Shown piece by piece: positions 9,599 to 22,134 of a stretch of 64,000 nucleotides of DNA. Both the position numbers and the translations under genes were made by a program. How positions within the stretch are numbered: the stretch's first letter is position 1; every line of letters begins with the position of its first letter. The notes under the pieces were generated by a model. It did no database searches and was not told where the DNA came from. It saw only the letters and a program-made list of their open reading frames with translations. The DNA is from Taudactylus pleione (Eukaryota; Chordata; Amphibia; Anura; Myobatrachidae): the NCBI GenBank assembly GCA_031769625.1, contig JAUIMM010001254.1:496001-560000 (forward strand). The letters are read 5' to 3'.

Positions 9599-9758
9599 GG
9601 TGCTGAAAGGCAGCAGCACCACAGCAAATCCTCAGCACCACAAACAGCAGGATCAGCAGCGATATCTTCCCCAGGAGGAATCAGCCTGCCTGGGGAAGCC
9701 CTCTCCCTGTCTCAGCAGCTCACCACCTCCTCCTAGGACACTCCTCTCCCAAATGGTA
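9599..9758 (-). other. LINE copy 1 5' leader
   Basis: The 160 nt between the right junction and the ORF1 ATG. All three copies end at the same point (plus-strand ...CCCAAATGGTA), so none is 5'-truncated. The leader contains a perfect 10-bp inverted repeat, CTTCCCCAGG / CCTGGGGAAG, with a 13-nt loop at 9666-9698. No promoter motif could be assigned with confidence. Confidence 0.75.
9666..9698 (-). promoter_or_regulatory. 10-bp inverted repeat in the 5' leader
   Basis: Arms at 9666-9675 and 9689-9698 are perfect reverse complements. The RNA would fold into a stable GC-rich stem about 60 nt after the 5' end of the element. It is conserved in copy 2 (39799-39831) and copy 3 (46981-47013). A role in translation, packaging or transcription is inference. 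Confidence 0.55.
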
Positions 9759-9774
9759 TGCTGCGGTGACAGAA
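9759..9774. repeat. target-site duplication, right of LINE copy 1
   Basis: TGCTGCGGTGACAGAA is identical to 2571-2586. The satellite resumes with GTTGATTTTGG at 9775, exactly the next base of the monomer. Confidence 0.85.
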
Positions 9775-9969
9775 GTTGATTTTGGTGCTTAATTTTGATA
9801 CAACTCACCAGAAATATATTTACCCGTATGAAAATTTACATAAGCCCCGATCTTAAAAATCGGCCCAAAATTTTTTTTTTCAAAAATCCCCAAATTCTGC
9901 TTAAAACTTTTGATACAACTTAAAAAAGATTTGCTGCGGTGACAGAAGTTGATTTTGGTGCTTAATTTT

Positions 9970-12208
9970 GATACAACTCACCAGAAATATATTTACCCGT
10001 ATGAAAATTTACGTAAGCCCCGGACCTTAAAAAACGGCCCCAAATTTTTTTTTTCAAAAATCCCCTAATTCTGCTTAAAACTTTTGATACAACTTAAAAA
10101 AGATTTGCTGCGGTGACAGAAGTTGATTTTGGTGCTTAATTTTGACACAACTCACCAGAAATATATTTACCCGTATGAAAATTTACGTAAGCCCCGGACC
10201 TTAAAAATCAGGCCCAAATTTTTTATTTCAAAAATCCCCAAATTCTGCTTAAAACTTTTGATACAACTTAAAAAAGATTTGCTGCGGTGACAGAAGTTGA
10301 TTTTGGTGCTTAATTTTGACACAACTCACCAGAAATATATTTACCCATATGAAAATTTACGTAAGCCCCGGACCTTAAAAATCGGCCTAAAATTTTTTTT
10401 TTCAAAAATCCCCAAATTGTGCTTAAAACTTTTGATACAACTTAAAAAAGATTTGCTGCGTTGACAGAAGTTGATTTTGGTGCTTAATTTTGACACAACT
10501 CATCAGAAAAATATTTACCTGTATGAAAATTTACGTAAGCCCCGGACCTTAAAAATCGGCCCAAAATTTTTTTTTTCAAAAATCCCCAAATTCTGCTTAA
10601 AACTTTTGATACAACTTAAAAAAGATTTGCTGCGGTGACAGAAGTTGATTTTGGTGCTTAATTTTGACACAACTCACCAGAAATATATTTACCCGTATGA
10701 AAATTTACGTAAGCCCCGGACCTTAAAAATCGGGCAAAAATTTTTTTTTTCAAAAATCCCCAAATTCTGCTTAAAGCTTTTGATACAACTTAAAAAAGAT
10801 TTGCTGCGGTGACAGAAGTTGATTTTGGTGCTTAATTTTGACACAACTCAACAGAAATATATTTACCCGTATGAAAATTTACGTAAGCCCCGGAGCTTAA
10901 AAATCGGCCAAAATTTTTTTTTTTCAAAAATCCCCAAATTGTGCTTAAAACTTTTGATACAACTTAAAAAAGATTTGCTGCGGTGACAGAAGTTGATTTT
11001 GGTGCTTAATTTTGACACAACTCACCAGAAATATATTTACCCGTATAAAAATTTACGTAAGCCCAGGACCTTAAAAATCGGCCCAAAATTTTTTTTTTCA
11101 AAAATCCCCAAATTCTGCTTAAAACTTTTGATACAACTTAAAAAAGATTTGCTGCGGTGACAGAAGTTGATTTTGGTGCTTCATTTTGACACAACTCATC
11201 AGAAAAATATTTACCCGTATGAAAATTTACGTAAGCCACGGACCTTAAAAATCGGGCCAAAATTTTTTTTTTCAAAAATCCCCAAATTCTGCTTAAAACT
11301 TTTGATACAACTTAAAAAAGATTTGCTGCGGTGACAGAAGTTGATTTTGGTGCTTAATTTTGATACAACTCACCAGAAATATATTTACCCGTATGAAAAT
11401 TTACGTAAGCCCCGGACCTTAAAAAATGGCCCCGAATTTTTTTTTTCAAAAATCCCCAAATTCTGCTTAAAACTTTTGATACAACTTAAAAAAGATTTGC
11501 TGCGGTGACAGAAGTTGATTTTGGTGCTTAATTTTGACACAACTCACCAGAAATATATTTACCCGTATGAAAATTTACGTAAGCCCCGGACCTTAAAAAT
11601 CAGGCCCAAATTTTTTATTTCAAAAATCCCCAAATTCTGCTTAAAACTTTTGATACAACTTAAAAAAGATTTGCTGCGGTGACAGAAGTTGATTTTGGTG
11701 CTTAATTTTGACACAACTCACCAGAAATATATTTACCCGTATGAAAATTTACGTAAGCCCCGGACCTTAAAAATCGGCCTAAAATTTAATTTTTCAAAAA
11801 TCCCCAAATTGTGCTTAAAACTTTTGATACAACTTAAAAAAGATTTGCTGCGTTGACAGAAGTTGATTTTGGTGCTTAATTTTGACACAACTCATCAGAA
11901 AAATATTTACCCGTATGAAAATTTACGTAAGCCCCGGACCTTAAAAATCGGCCTAAAAATTTTTTTTTCAAAAATCCCCAAATTGTGCTTAAAACTTTTG
12001 ATACAACTTAAAAAAGATTTGCTGCGTTGACAGAAGTTGATTTTGGTGCTTAATTTTGACACAACTCATCAGAAAAATATTTACCTGTATGAAAATTTAC
12101 GTAAGCCCCGGACCTTAAAAATCGGCCCCAAATTTTTTTTTTCAAAAATCCCCAAATTCTGCTTAAAACTTTTGATACAACTTAAAAAAGATTTGCTGCG
12201 GTGACAGA
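9970..12208. repeat. satellite block homologous to 174-2586
   Basis: The same order of variant monomers as in the segment left of LINE copy 1, with a few whole-monomer indels (coordinate shift 9796 at the start, 9449 in the middle, 9622 at the end). Copy 1 is therefore bracketed by two related higher-order blocks. Confidence 0.7.
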
Positions 12209-13330
12209 AGTTGATTTTGGTGCTTAATTTTGACACAACTCACCAGAAATATATTTACCCGTATAAAAATTTACGTAAGCCCAGGACCTTAAAAATCGGC
12301 CCAAAATTTTTTTTTTCAAAAATCCCCAAATTCTGCTTAAAACTTTTGATACAACTTAAAAAAGATTTGCTGCGGTGACAGAAGTTGATTTTGGTGCTTC
12401 ATTTTGACACAACTCATCAGAAAAATATTTACCCGTATGAAAATTTACGTAAGCCACGGACCTTAAAAATCGGGCCAAAATTTTTTTTTTCAAAAATCCC
12501 CAAATTCTGCTTAAAACTTTTGATACAACTTAAAAAAGATTTGCTGCGGTGACAGAAGTTGATTTTGGTGCTTAATTTTGATACAACTCACCAGAAATAT
12601 ATTTACCCGTATGAAAATTTACGTAAGCCCCGGACCTTAAAAAATGGCCCCGAATTTTTTTTTTCAAAAATCCCCAAATTCTGCTTAAAACTTTTGATAC
12701 AACTTAAAAAAGATTTGCTGCGGTGACAGAAGTTGATTTTGGTGCTTAATTTTGACACAACTCACCAGAAATATATTTACCCGTATGAAAATTTACGTAA
12801 GCCCCGGACCTTAAAAATCAGGCCCAAATTTTTTATTTCAAAAATCCCCAAATTCTGCTTAAAACTTTTGATACAACTTAAAAAAGATTTGCTGCGGTGA
12901 CAGAAGTTGATTTTGGTGCTTAATTTTGACACAACTCACCAGAAATATATTTACCCGTATGAAAATTTACGTAAGCCCCGGACCTTAAAAATCGGCCTAA
13001 AATTTAATTTTTCAAAAATCCCCAAATTGTGCTTAAAACTTTTGATACAACTTAAAAAAGATTTGCTGCGTTGACAGAAGTTGATTTTGGTGCTTAATTT
13101 TGACACAACTCATCAGAAAAATATTTACCCGTATGAAAATTTACGTAAGCCCCGGACCTTAAAAATCGGCCTAAAAATTTTTTTTTCAAAAATCCCCAAA
13201 TTGTGCTTAAAACTTTTGATACAACTTAAAAAAGATTTGCTGCGTTGACAGAAGTTGATTTTGGTGCTTAATTTTGACACAACTCATCAGAAAAATATTT
13301 ACCTGTATGAAAATTTACGTAAGCCCCGGA
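10991..13330. repeat. tandem duplication of a 7-monomer unit (1218 bp)
   Basis: Private markers repeat with a shift of exactly 1218 bp: CCGTATAAAA at 11041 and 12259, CGGCCTAAAATTTAATTTTT at 11775 and 12993, and CATCAG at 12067 and 13285. Related blocks with the AGCCCAGGACC marker lie at about 1560-2586 and 54060-55280. Confidence 0.8.
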
Positions 13331-15874
13331 CCTTAAAAATCGGCCTAAAAATTTTTTTTTCAAAAATCCCCAAATTGTGCTTAAAACTTTTGATACAACT
13401 TAAAAAAGATTTGCTGCGTTGACAGAAGTTGATTTTGGTGCTTAATTTTGACACAACTCACCAGAAATATATTTACCCATATGAAAATTTACGTAAGCCC
13501 CGGACCTTAAAAATCGGCCCAAAATTTTTTTTTTCAAAAATCCCCAAATTCTGCTTAAAACTTTTGATACAACTTAAAAAAGATTTGCTGCGGTGACAGA
13601 AGTTGATTTTGGTGCTTAATTTTGACACAACTCACCAGAAATATATTTACCCATATGAAAATTTACGTAAGCCCCGGACCTTAAAAATCAGCCAAAATTT
13701 TTTTTTTCAAAAATCCCCAAATTCTGCTTAAAACTTTTGATACAACTTAAAAAAGATTTGCTGCGGTGACAGAAGTTGATTTTGGTGCTTCATTTTGACA
13801 CAACTCATCAGAAAAATATTTACCCGTATGAAAATTTACGTAAGCCACGGACCTTAAAAATCGGGCAAAAATTTTTTTTTTCAAAAATCCCCAAATTCTG
13901 CTTAAAGCTTTTGATACAACTTAAAAAAGATTTGCTGCGGTGACAGAAGTTGATTTTGGTGCTTAATTTTGACACAACTCACCAGAAATATATTTACCCG
14001 TATGAAAATTTACGTAAGCCCCGGAGCTTAAAAATCGGCCAAAAATTTTTTATTTAAAAAATCCCCAAATTCTGCTTAAAAATTTTGATACAACTTAAAA
14101 AACATTTGCTGCGGTGACAGAAGTTGATTTTGGTGCTTAATTTTGATACAACTCACCAGAAATATATTTACCCGTATGAAAATTTACGTAAGCCCCGGAC
14201 CTTAAAAAACGGCCCCAAATTTTTTTTTTCAAAAATCCCCAAATTCTGCTTAAAACTTTTGATACAACTTAAAAAAGATTTGCTGCGGTGACAGAAGTTG
14301 ATTTTGGTGCTTAATTTTGACACAACTCACCAGAAATATATTTACCCGTATGAAAATTTACGTAAGCCCCGGACCTTAAAAATCGGCCAGAAATTTTTTT
14401 TTTCAAAAATCCCCAAATTCTGCTTAAAACTTTTGATACAACTTAAAAAAGATTTGCTGCGGTGACAGAAGTTGATTTTGGTGCTTAATTTTGATACAAC
14501 TCACCAGAAATATATTTACCCGTATGAAAATTTACGTAAGCCCCGGACCTTAAAAATCGGCCCAAAATTTTTTTTTTCAAAAATCCCCAAATTCTGCTTA
14601 AAACTTTTGATACAACTTAAAAAAGATTTGCTGCGGTGACAGAAGTTGATTTTGGTGCTTAATTTTGATACAACTCACCAGAAATATATTTACCCGTATG
14701 AAAATTTACGTAAGCCCCGGACCTTAAAAATCGGCCCCAAATTTTTTTTTTCAAAAATCCCCAAATTCTGCTTAAAACTTTTGATACAACTTAAAAAAGA
14801 TTTGCTGCGGTGACAGAAGTTGATTTTGGTGCTTAATTTTGATACAACTCACCAGAAATATATTTACCCGTATGAAAATTTACGTAAGCCCCGGACCTTA
14901 AAAATCGGCCTAAAATTTTTTTTTTCAAAAATCCCCAAATTGTGCTTAAAACTTTTGATACAACTTAAAAAAGATTTGCTGCATTGACAGAAGTTGATTT
15001 TGGTGCTTAATTTTGACACAACTCATCAGAAAAATATTTACCCATATGAAAATTTACGTAAGCCCCGGACCTTAAAAATCGGCCCAAAATTTTTTTTTTC
15101 AAAAATCCCCAAATTCTGCTTAAAACTTTTGATACAACTTAAAAAAGATTTGCTGCGGTGACAGAAGTTGATTTTGGTGCTTAATTTTGACACAACTCAC
15201 CAGAAATATATTTACCCGTATGAAAATTTACGTAAGCCCCGGACCTTTAAAATCGGCCAAAATTTTTTTTTTCAAAAAACCCCAAATTCTGCTTAAAACT
15301 TTTGATACAACTTAAAAAAGAATTGCTGCGGTGACAGAAGTTGATTTTGGTGCTTAATTTTGACACAACTCACCAGAAATATATTTACCCGTATGAAAAT
15401 TTACGTAAGCCCCGGACCTTAAAAATCGGCCCAAAATTTTTTTTTTCAAAAATCCCCAAATTCTGCTTAAAACTTTTGATACAACTTAAAAAAGATTTGC
15501 TGCGGTGACAGAAGTTGATTTTGGTGCTTAATTTTGACACAACTCACCAGAAATATATTTACCCGTATGAAAATTTACGTAAGCCCCGGACCTTAAAAAT
15601 CGGCCAAAATTTTTTTTTTCAAAAAACCCCAAATTCTGCTTAAAACTTTTGATACAACTTAAAAAAGAATTGCTGCGGTGACAGAAGTTGATTTTGGTGC
15701 TTAATTTTGACACAACTCACCAGAAATATATTTACCCGTATGAAAATTTACGTAAGCCCCGGACCTTAAAAATCGGCCCAAAATTTTTTTTTTCAAAAAT
15801 CCCCAAATTCTGCTTAAAACTTTTGATACAACTTAAAAAAGATTTGCTGCGGTGACAGAAGTTGATTTTGGTGC

Positions 15875-18800
15875 TTAATTTTGACACAACTCACCAGAAA
15901 TATATTTACCCGTATGAAAATTTACGTAAGCCCCGGACCTTAAAAATCGGCCAAAATTTTTTATTTCAAAAATCCCCAAATTCTGCTTAAAAATTTTGAT
16001 ACAACTTAAAAAAGATTTGCTGCGGTGACAGAAGTTGATTTTGGTGCTTAATTTTGACACAACTCACCAGAAATATATTTACCCGTATGAAAATTTACGT
16101 AAGCCCCGGACCTTAAAAATCGGCCAAAATTTTTTAATTCAAAAATCCCCAAATTCTGCTTAAAAATTTTGATACAACTTAAAAAAGATTTGCTGCGGTG
16201 ACAGAAGTTGATTTTGGTGCTTAATTTTGACACAACTCACCAGAAATATATTTACCCGTATGAAAATTTACGTAAGGCCCGGACCTTAAAAATCGTCCAA
16301 AAAATTTTTTTTTAAAAAATCCCCAAATTCTGCTTAAAACTTTTGATACAACTTAAAAAAGATTTGCTGCGGTGACAGAAGTTGATTTTGGTGCTTAATT
16401 TTGATACAACTCACCAGAAATATATTTACCCGTATGAAAATTTACGTAAGCCCCGGACCTTAAAAATCGGCCCAAAATTTTTTTTTTCAAAAATCCCCAA
16501 ATTCTGCTTAAAACGTTTGATACAACTTAAAAAAGATTTGCTGCGGTGACAGAAGTTGATTTTGGTGCTTAATTTTGATACAACTCACCAGAAATATATT
16601 TACCCGTATGAAAATTTACATAAGCCCCGGACCTTAAAAATCGGCCCAAAATTTTTTTTTTCAAAAATCCCCAAATTCTGCTTAAAACTTTTGATACAAC
16701 TTAAAAAAGATTTGCTGCGGTGACAGAAGTTGATTTTGGTGCTTAATTTTGATACAACTCACCAGAAATATATTTACCCGTATGAAAATTTACGTAAGCC
16801 CCGGACCTTAAAAATCGGCCTAAAATTTTTTTTTTCAAAAATCCCCAAATTGTGCTTAAAACTTTTGATACAACTTAAAAAAGATTTGCTGCATTGACAG
16901 AAGTTGATTTTGGTGCTTAATTTTGACACAACTCATCAGAAAAATATTTACCCGTATGAAAATTTACGTAAGCCCCGGACCTTAAAAATCGGCCCAAAAT
17001 TTTTTTTTTCAAAAATCCCCAAATTCTGCTTAAAACTTTTGATACAACTTAAAAAAGATTTGCTGCGGTGACAGAAGTTGATTTTGGTGCTTAATTTTGA
17101 CACAACTCACCAGAAATATATTTACCCGTATGAAAATTTACGTAAGCCCCGGACCTTAAAAATCGGCCAAAATTTTTTTTTTCAAAAAACCCCAAATTCT
17201 GCTTAAAACTTTTGATACAACTTAAAAAAGATTTGCTGCGGTGACAGAAGTTGATTTTGGTGCTTAATTTTGACACAACTCACCAGAAATATATTTACCC
17301 GTATGAAAATTTACGTAAGCCCCGGACCTTAAAAATCGGCCCAAAATTTTTTTTTTGAAAAATCCCCAAATTCTGCTTAAAACTTTTGATACAACTTAAT
17401 AAAGATTTGCTGCGGTGACAGAAGTTGATTTTGGTGCTTAATTTTGACACAACTCACCAGAAATATATTTACCCGTATGAAAATTTACGTAAGCCCCGGA
17501 CCTTAAAAATCGGCCAAAATTTTTTATTTCAAAAATCCCCAAATTCTGCTTAAAAATTTTGATACAACTTAAAAAAGATTTGCTGCGGTGACAGAAGTTG
17601 ATTTTGGTGCTTAATTTTGACACAACTCACCAGAAATATATTTACCCATATGAAAATTTACGTAAGCCCCGGACCTTAAAAATCGGCCAAAAATTTTTTT
17701 TTCAAAAATCCCCAAATTCTGCTTAAAACTTTTGATACAACTTAAAAAAGATTTGCTGCGGTGACAGAAGTTGATTTTGGTGCTTAATTTTGACACAACT
17801 CACCAGAAATATATTTACCCATATGAAAATTTACGTAAGCCCCGGACCTTAAAAATCGGCCAAAAATTTTTTTTTCAAAAATCCCCAAATTCTGCTTAAA
17901 ACTTTTGATACAACTTAAAAAAGATTTGCTGCGGTGACAGAAGTTGATTTTGGTGCTTAATTTTGACACAACTCACCAGAAATATATTTACCCGTATGAA
18001 AATTTACGTAAGCCCCGGACCTTAAAAATCGGCCAAAATTTTTTATTTCAAAAATCCCCAAATTCTGCTTAAAAATTTTGATACAACTTAAAAAAGATTT
18101 GCTGCGGTGACAGAAGTTGATTTTGGTGCTTAATTTTGACACAACTCACCAGAAATATATTTACCCATATGAAAATTTACGTAAGCCCCGGACCTTAAAA
18201 ATCGGCCAAAATTTTTTTTTCAAAAATCCCCAAATTCTGCTTAAAACTTTTGATACAACTTAAAGAAGATTTGCTGCGGTGACAGAAGTTGATTTTGGTG
18301 CTTAATTTTGACACAACTCACCAGAAATATATTTACCCGTATGAAAATTTACGTAAGCCCCGGACCTTAAAAATCGGCCAAAATTTTTTATTTCAAAAAT
18401 CCCCAAATTCTGCTTAAAAATTTTGATACAACTTAAAAAAGATTTGCTGCGGTGACAGAAGTTGATTTTGGTGCTTAATTTTGACACAACTCACCAGAAA
18501 TATATTTACCCGTATGAAAATTTACGTAAGCCCCGGACCTTAAAAATCAGGCCCAAATTTTTTATTTCAAAAATCCCCAAATTCTGCTTAAAACTTTTGA
18601 TACAACTTAAAAAAGATTTGCTGCGGTGACAGAAGTTGATTTTGGTGCTTAATTTTGACACAACTCACCAGAAATATATTTACCCATATGAAAATTTACG
18701 TAAGCCCCGGACCTTAAAAATCGGCCTAAAATTTTTTTTTTCAAAAATCCCCAAATTGTGCTTAAAACTTTTGATACAACTTAAAAAAGATTTGCTGCGT

Positions 18801-20912
18801 TGACAGAAGTTGATTTTGGTGCTTAATTTTGACACAACTCATCAGAAAAATATTTACCTGTATGAAAATTTACGTAAGCCCCGGACCTTAAAAATCGGCC
18901 CCAAATTTTTTTTTTCAAAAATCCCCAAATTCTGCTTAAAACTTTTGATACAACTTAAAAAAGATTTGCTGCGGTGACAGAAGTTGATTTTGGTGCTTAA
19001 TTTTGACACAACTCACCAGAAATATATTTACCCGTATGAAAATTTACATAAGCCCCGGACCTTAAAAATCGGCCAAAATTTTTTAATTCAAAAATCCCCA
19101 AATTCTGCTTAAAAATTTTGATACAACTTAAAAAAGATTTGCTGCGGTGACAGAAGTTGATTTTGGTGCTTAATTTTGACACAACTCACCAGAAATATAT
19201 TTACCCGTATGAAAATTTACGTAAGCCCCGGACCTTAAAAATCGGCCAAAATTTTTTAATTCAAAAATCCCCAAATTCTGCTTAAAAATTTTGATACAAC
19301 TTAAAAAAGATTTGCTGCGGTGACAGAAGTTGATTTTGGTGCTTAATTTTGACACAACTCACCAGAAATATATTTACCCGTATGAAAATTTACGTAAGGC
19401 CCGGACCTTAAAAATCGTCCAAAAAATTTTTTTTAAAAAAATCCCCAAATTCTGCTTAAAACTTTTGATACAACTTAAAAAAGATTTGCTGCGGTGACAG
19501 AAGTTGATTTTGGTGCTTAATTTTGATACAACTCACCAGAAATATATTTACCCGTATGAAAATTTACGTAAGCCCCGGACCTTAAAAATCGGCCCAAAAT
19601 TTTTTTTTTCAAAAATCCCCAAATTCTGCTTAAAACGTTTGATACAACTTAAAAAAGATTTGCTGCGGTGACAGAAGTTGATTTTGGTGCTTAATTTTGA
19701 TACAACTCACCAGAAATATATTTACCCGTATGAAAATTTACATAAGCCCCGGACCTTAAAAATCGGCCCAAAATTTTTTTTTTCAAAAATCCCCAAATTC
19801 TGCTTAAAACTTTTGATACAACTTAAAAAAGATTTGCTGCGGTGACAGAAGTTGATTTTGGTGCTTAATTTTGATACAACTCACCAGAAATATATTTACC
19901 CGTATGAAAATTTACGTAAGCCCCGGACCTTAAAAATCGGCCTAAAATTTTTTTTTTCAAAAATCCCCAAATTGTGCTTAAAACTTTTGATACAACTTAA
20001 AAAAGATTTGCTGCATTGACAGAAGTTGATTTTGGTGCTTAATTTTGACACAACTCATCAGAAAAATATTTACCCGTATGAAAATTTACGTAAGCCCCGG
20101 ACCTTAAAAATCGGCCCAAAATTTTTTTTTTCAAAAATCCCCAAATTCTGCTTAAAACTTTTGATACAACTTAAAAAAGATTTGCTGCGGTGACAGAAGT
20201 TGATTTTGGTGCTTAATTTTGACACAACTCACCAGAAATATATTTACCCGTATGAAAATTTACGTAAGCCCCGGACCTTAAAAATCGGCCAAAATTTTTT
20301 TTTTCAAAAAACCCCAAATTCTGCTTAAAACTTTTGATACAACTTAAAAAAGATTTGCTGCGGTGACAGAAGTTGATTTTGGTGCTTAATTTTGACACAA
20401 CTCACCAGAAATATATTTACCCGTATGAAAATTTACGTAAGCCCCGGACCTTAAAAATCGGCCCAAAATTTTTTTTTTGAAAAATCCCCAAATTCTGCTT
20501 AAAACTTTTGATACAACTTAATAAAGATTTGCTGCGGTGACAGAAGTTGATTTTGGTGCTTAATTTTGACACAACTCACCAGAAATATATTTACCCATAT
20601 GAAAATTTACGTAAGCCCCGGACCTTAAAAATCGGCCAAAATTTTTTATTTCAAAAATCCCCAAATTCTGCTTAAAAATTTTGATACAACTTAAAAAAGA
20701 TTTGCTGCGGTGACAGAAGTTGATTTTGGTGCTTAATTTTGACACAACTCACCAGAAATATATTTACCCATATGAAAATTTACGTAAGCCCCGGACCTTA
20801 AAAATCGGCCAAAAATTTTTTTTTCAAAAATCCCCAAATTCTGCTTAAAACTTTTGATACAACTTAAAAAAGATTTGCTGCGGTGACAGAAGTTGATTTT
20901 GGTGCTTAATTT
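15875..20912. repeat. satellite duplication with 3122-bp shift (15875-17790 and 18997-20912)
   Basis: Eleven monomers recur 18 monomers apart. Private markers match at this shift: GTAAGGCCC at 16272 and 19394, AAAACGTTTGA near 16511 and 19633, and TTACATAAG at 16615 and 19737. The flanking monomers differ, so the ends are real breakpoints. Confidence 0.8.
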
Positions 20913-22134
20913 TGACTCAACTCACCAGAAATATATTTACCCATATGAAAATTTACGTAAGCCCCGGACCTTAAAAATCGGCCAGAAATTTTTTTTTTCA
21001 AAAATCCCCAAATTCTGCTTAAAACTTTTGATACAACTTAAAAAAGATTTGCTGCGGTGACAGAAGTTGATTTTGGTGCTTAATTTTGATACAACTCACC
21101 AGAAATATATTTACCCGTATGAAAATTTACGTAAGCCCCGGACCTTAAAAATCGGCCCAAAATTTTTTTTTTCAAAAATCCCCAAATTCTGCTTAAAACT
21201 TTTGATACAACTTAAAAAAGATTTGCTGCGGTGACAGAAGTTGATTTTGGTGCTTAATTTTGATACAACTCACCAGAAATATATTTACCCATATGAAAAT
21301 TTACGTAAGCCCCGATCTTAAAAATCGGCCCAAAATTTTTTTTTTCAAAAATCCCCAAATTCTGCTTAAAACTTTTGATACAACTTAAAAAAGATTTGCT
21401 GCGGTGACAGAAGTTGATTTTGGTGCTTAATTTTGATACAACTCACCAGAAATATATTTACCCGTATGAAAATTTACGTAAGCCCCGGACCTTAAAAAAC
21501 GGCCCCAAATTTTTTTTTTCAAAAATCCCCTAATTCTGCTTAAAACTTTTGATACAACTTAAAAAAGATTTGCTGCGGTGACAGAAGTTGATTTTGGTGC
21601 TTAATTTTGACACAACTCACCAGAAATATATTTACCCGTATGAAAATTTACGTAAGCCCCGGACCTTAAAAATCAGGCCCAAATTTTTTATTTCAAAAAT
21701 CCCCAAATTCTGCTTAAAACTTTTGATACAACTTAAAAAAGATTTGCTGCGGTGACAGAAGTTGATTTTGGTGCTTAATTTTGACACAACTCACCAGAAA
21801 TATATTTACCCATATGAAAATTTACGTAAGCCCCGGACCTTAAAAATCGGCCTAAAATTTTTTTTTTCAAAAATCCCCAAATTGTGCTTAAAACTTTTGA
21901 TACAACTTAAAAAAGATTTGCTGCGTTGACAGAAGTTGATTTTGGTGCTTAATTTTGACACAACTCATCAGAAAAATATTTACCTGTATGAAAATTTACG
22001 TAAGCCCCGGACCTTAAAAATCGGCCAAAATTTTTTTTTTCGAAAATCCCCAAATTCTGCTTAAAACTTTTGATACAACTTAAAAAAGATTTGCTGCGGT
22101 GACAGAAGTTGATTTTGGTGCTTAATTTTGACAC
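19872..22134. repeat. higher-order unit X (13 monomers)
   Basis: About 2.26 kb, repeated at 25083-27345 with a shift of 5211. The shared markers include a CTGCATTGAC monomer (20011 and 25222), a GACTCAACTC monomer, a CCCCGATCTTAAA monomer and a CCCCTAATTC monomer in the same order. Confidence 0.75.

Larger units (their letters stand above)
2587..9758 (-). mobile_element. Tx1-like non-LTR retrotransposon, copy 1, full length and intact
   Basis: A 7.17-kb LINE on the minus strand: 160-nt 5' leader, ORF1 (gag-like, three CCHC knuckles), 66-nt spacer, ORF2 (APE endonuclease, reverse transcriptase, C-terminal Cys/His motif) and a 502-nt 3' UTR. There are no LTRs, no poly(A) tail, no protease, RNase H or integrase. 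ORF layout and motif spacing fit the Tx1 clade of the L1 group, several families of which insert at fixed sites (for example Tx1L inside Tx1D in Xenopus). Both ORFs are open and the flanking 16-bp repeats are identical, so the copy looks young and may be competent. Base composition is much richer in G+C than the satellite around it. The clade call rests on motif reading and not on a phylogeny. Confidence 0.93.

Noticed and set aside
9599..9622. Extension of ORF1 to an upstream GTG
   Set aside because: An ATG eight codons downstream has A at -3 and is conserved in all copies. A GTG start is unlikely in a vertebrate.
8898..9779. A 290-316-codon plus-strand frame opposite the ORF1 N-terminus, present in all three copies
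   Set aside because: It is a shadow of GC-rich ORF1. It runs into the leader and the flanking satellite, with a composition dictated by the sense codons.
15528..15713. A 61-codon minus-strand frame (MSKLSTKINFCHRS...) repeated dozens of times across the satellite
   Set aside because: It is the monomer read in one frame. It opens or closes with T-tract length, spans one monomer boundary and has no sign of protein selection.
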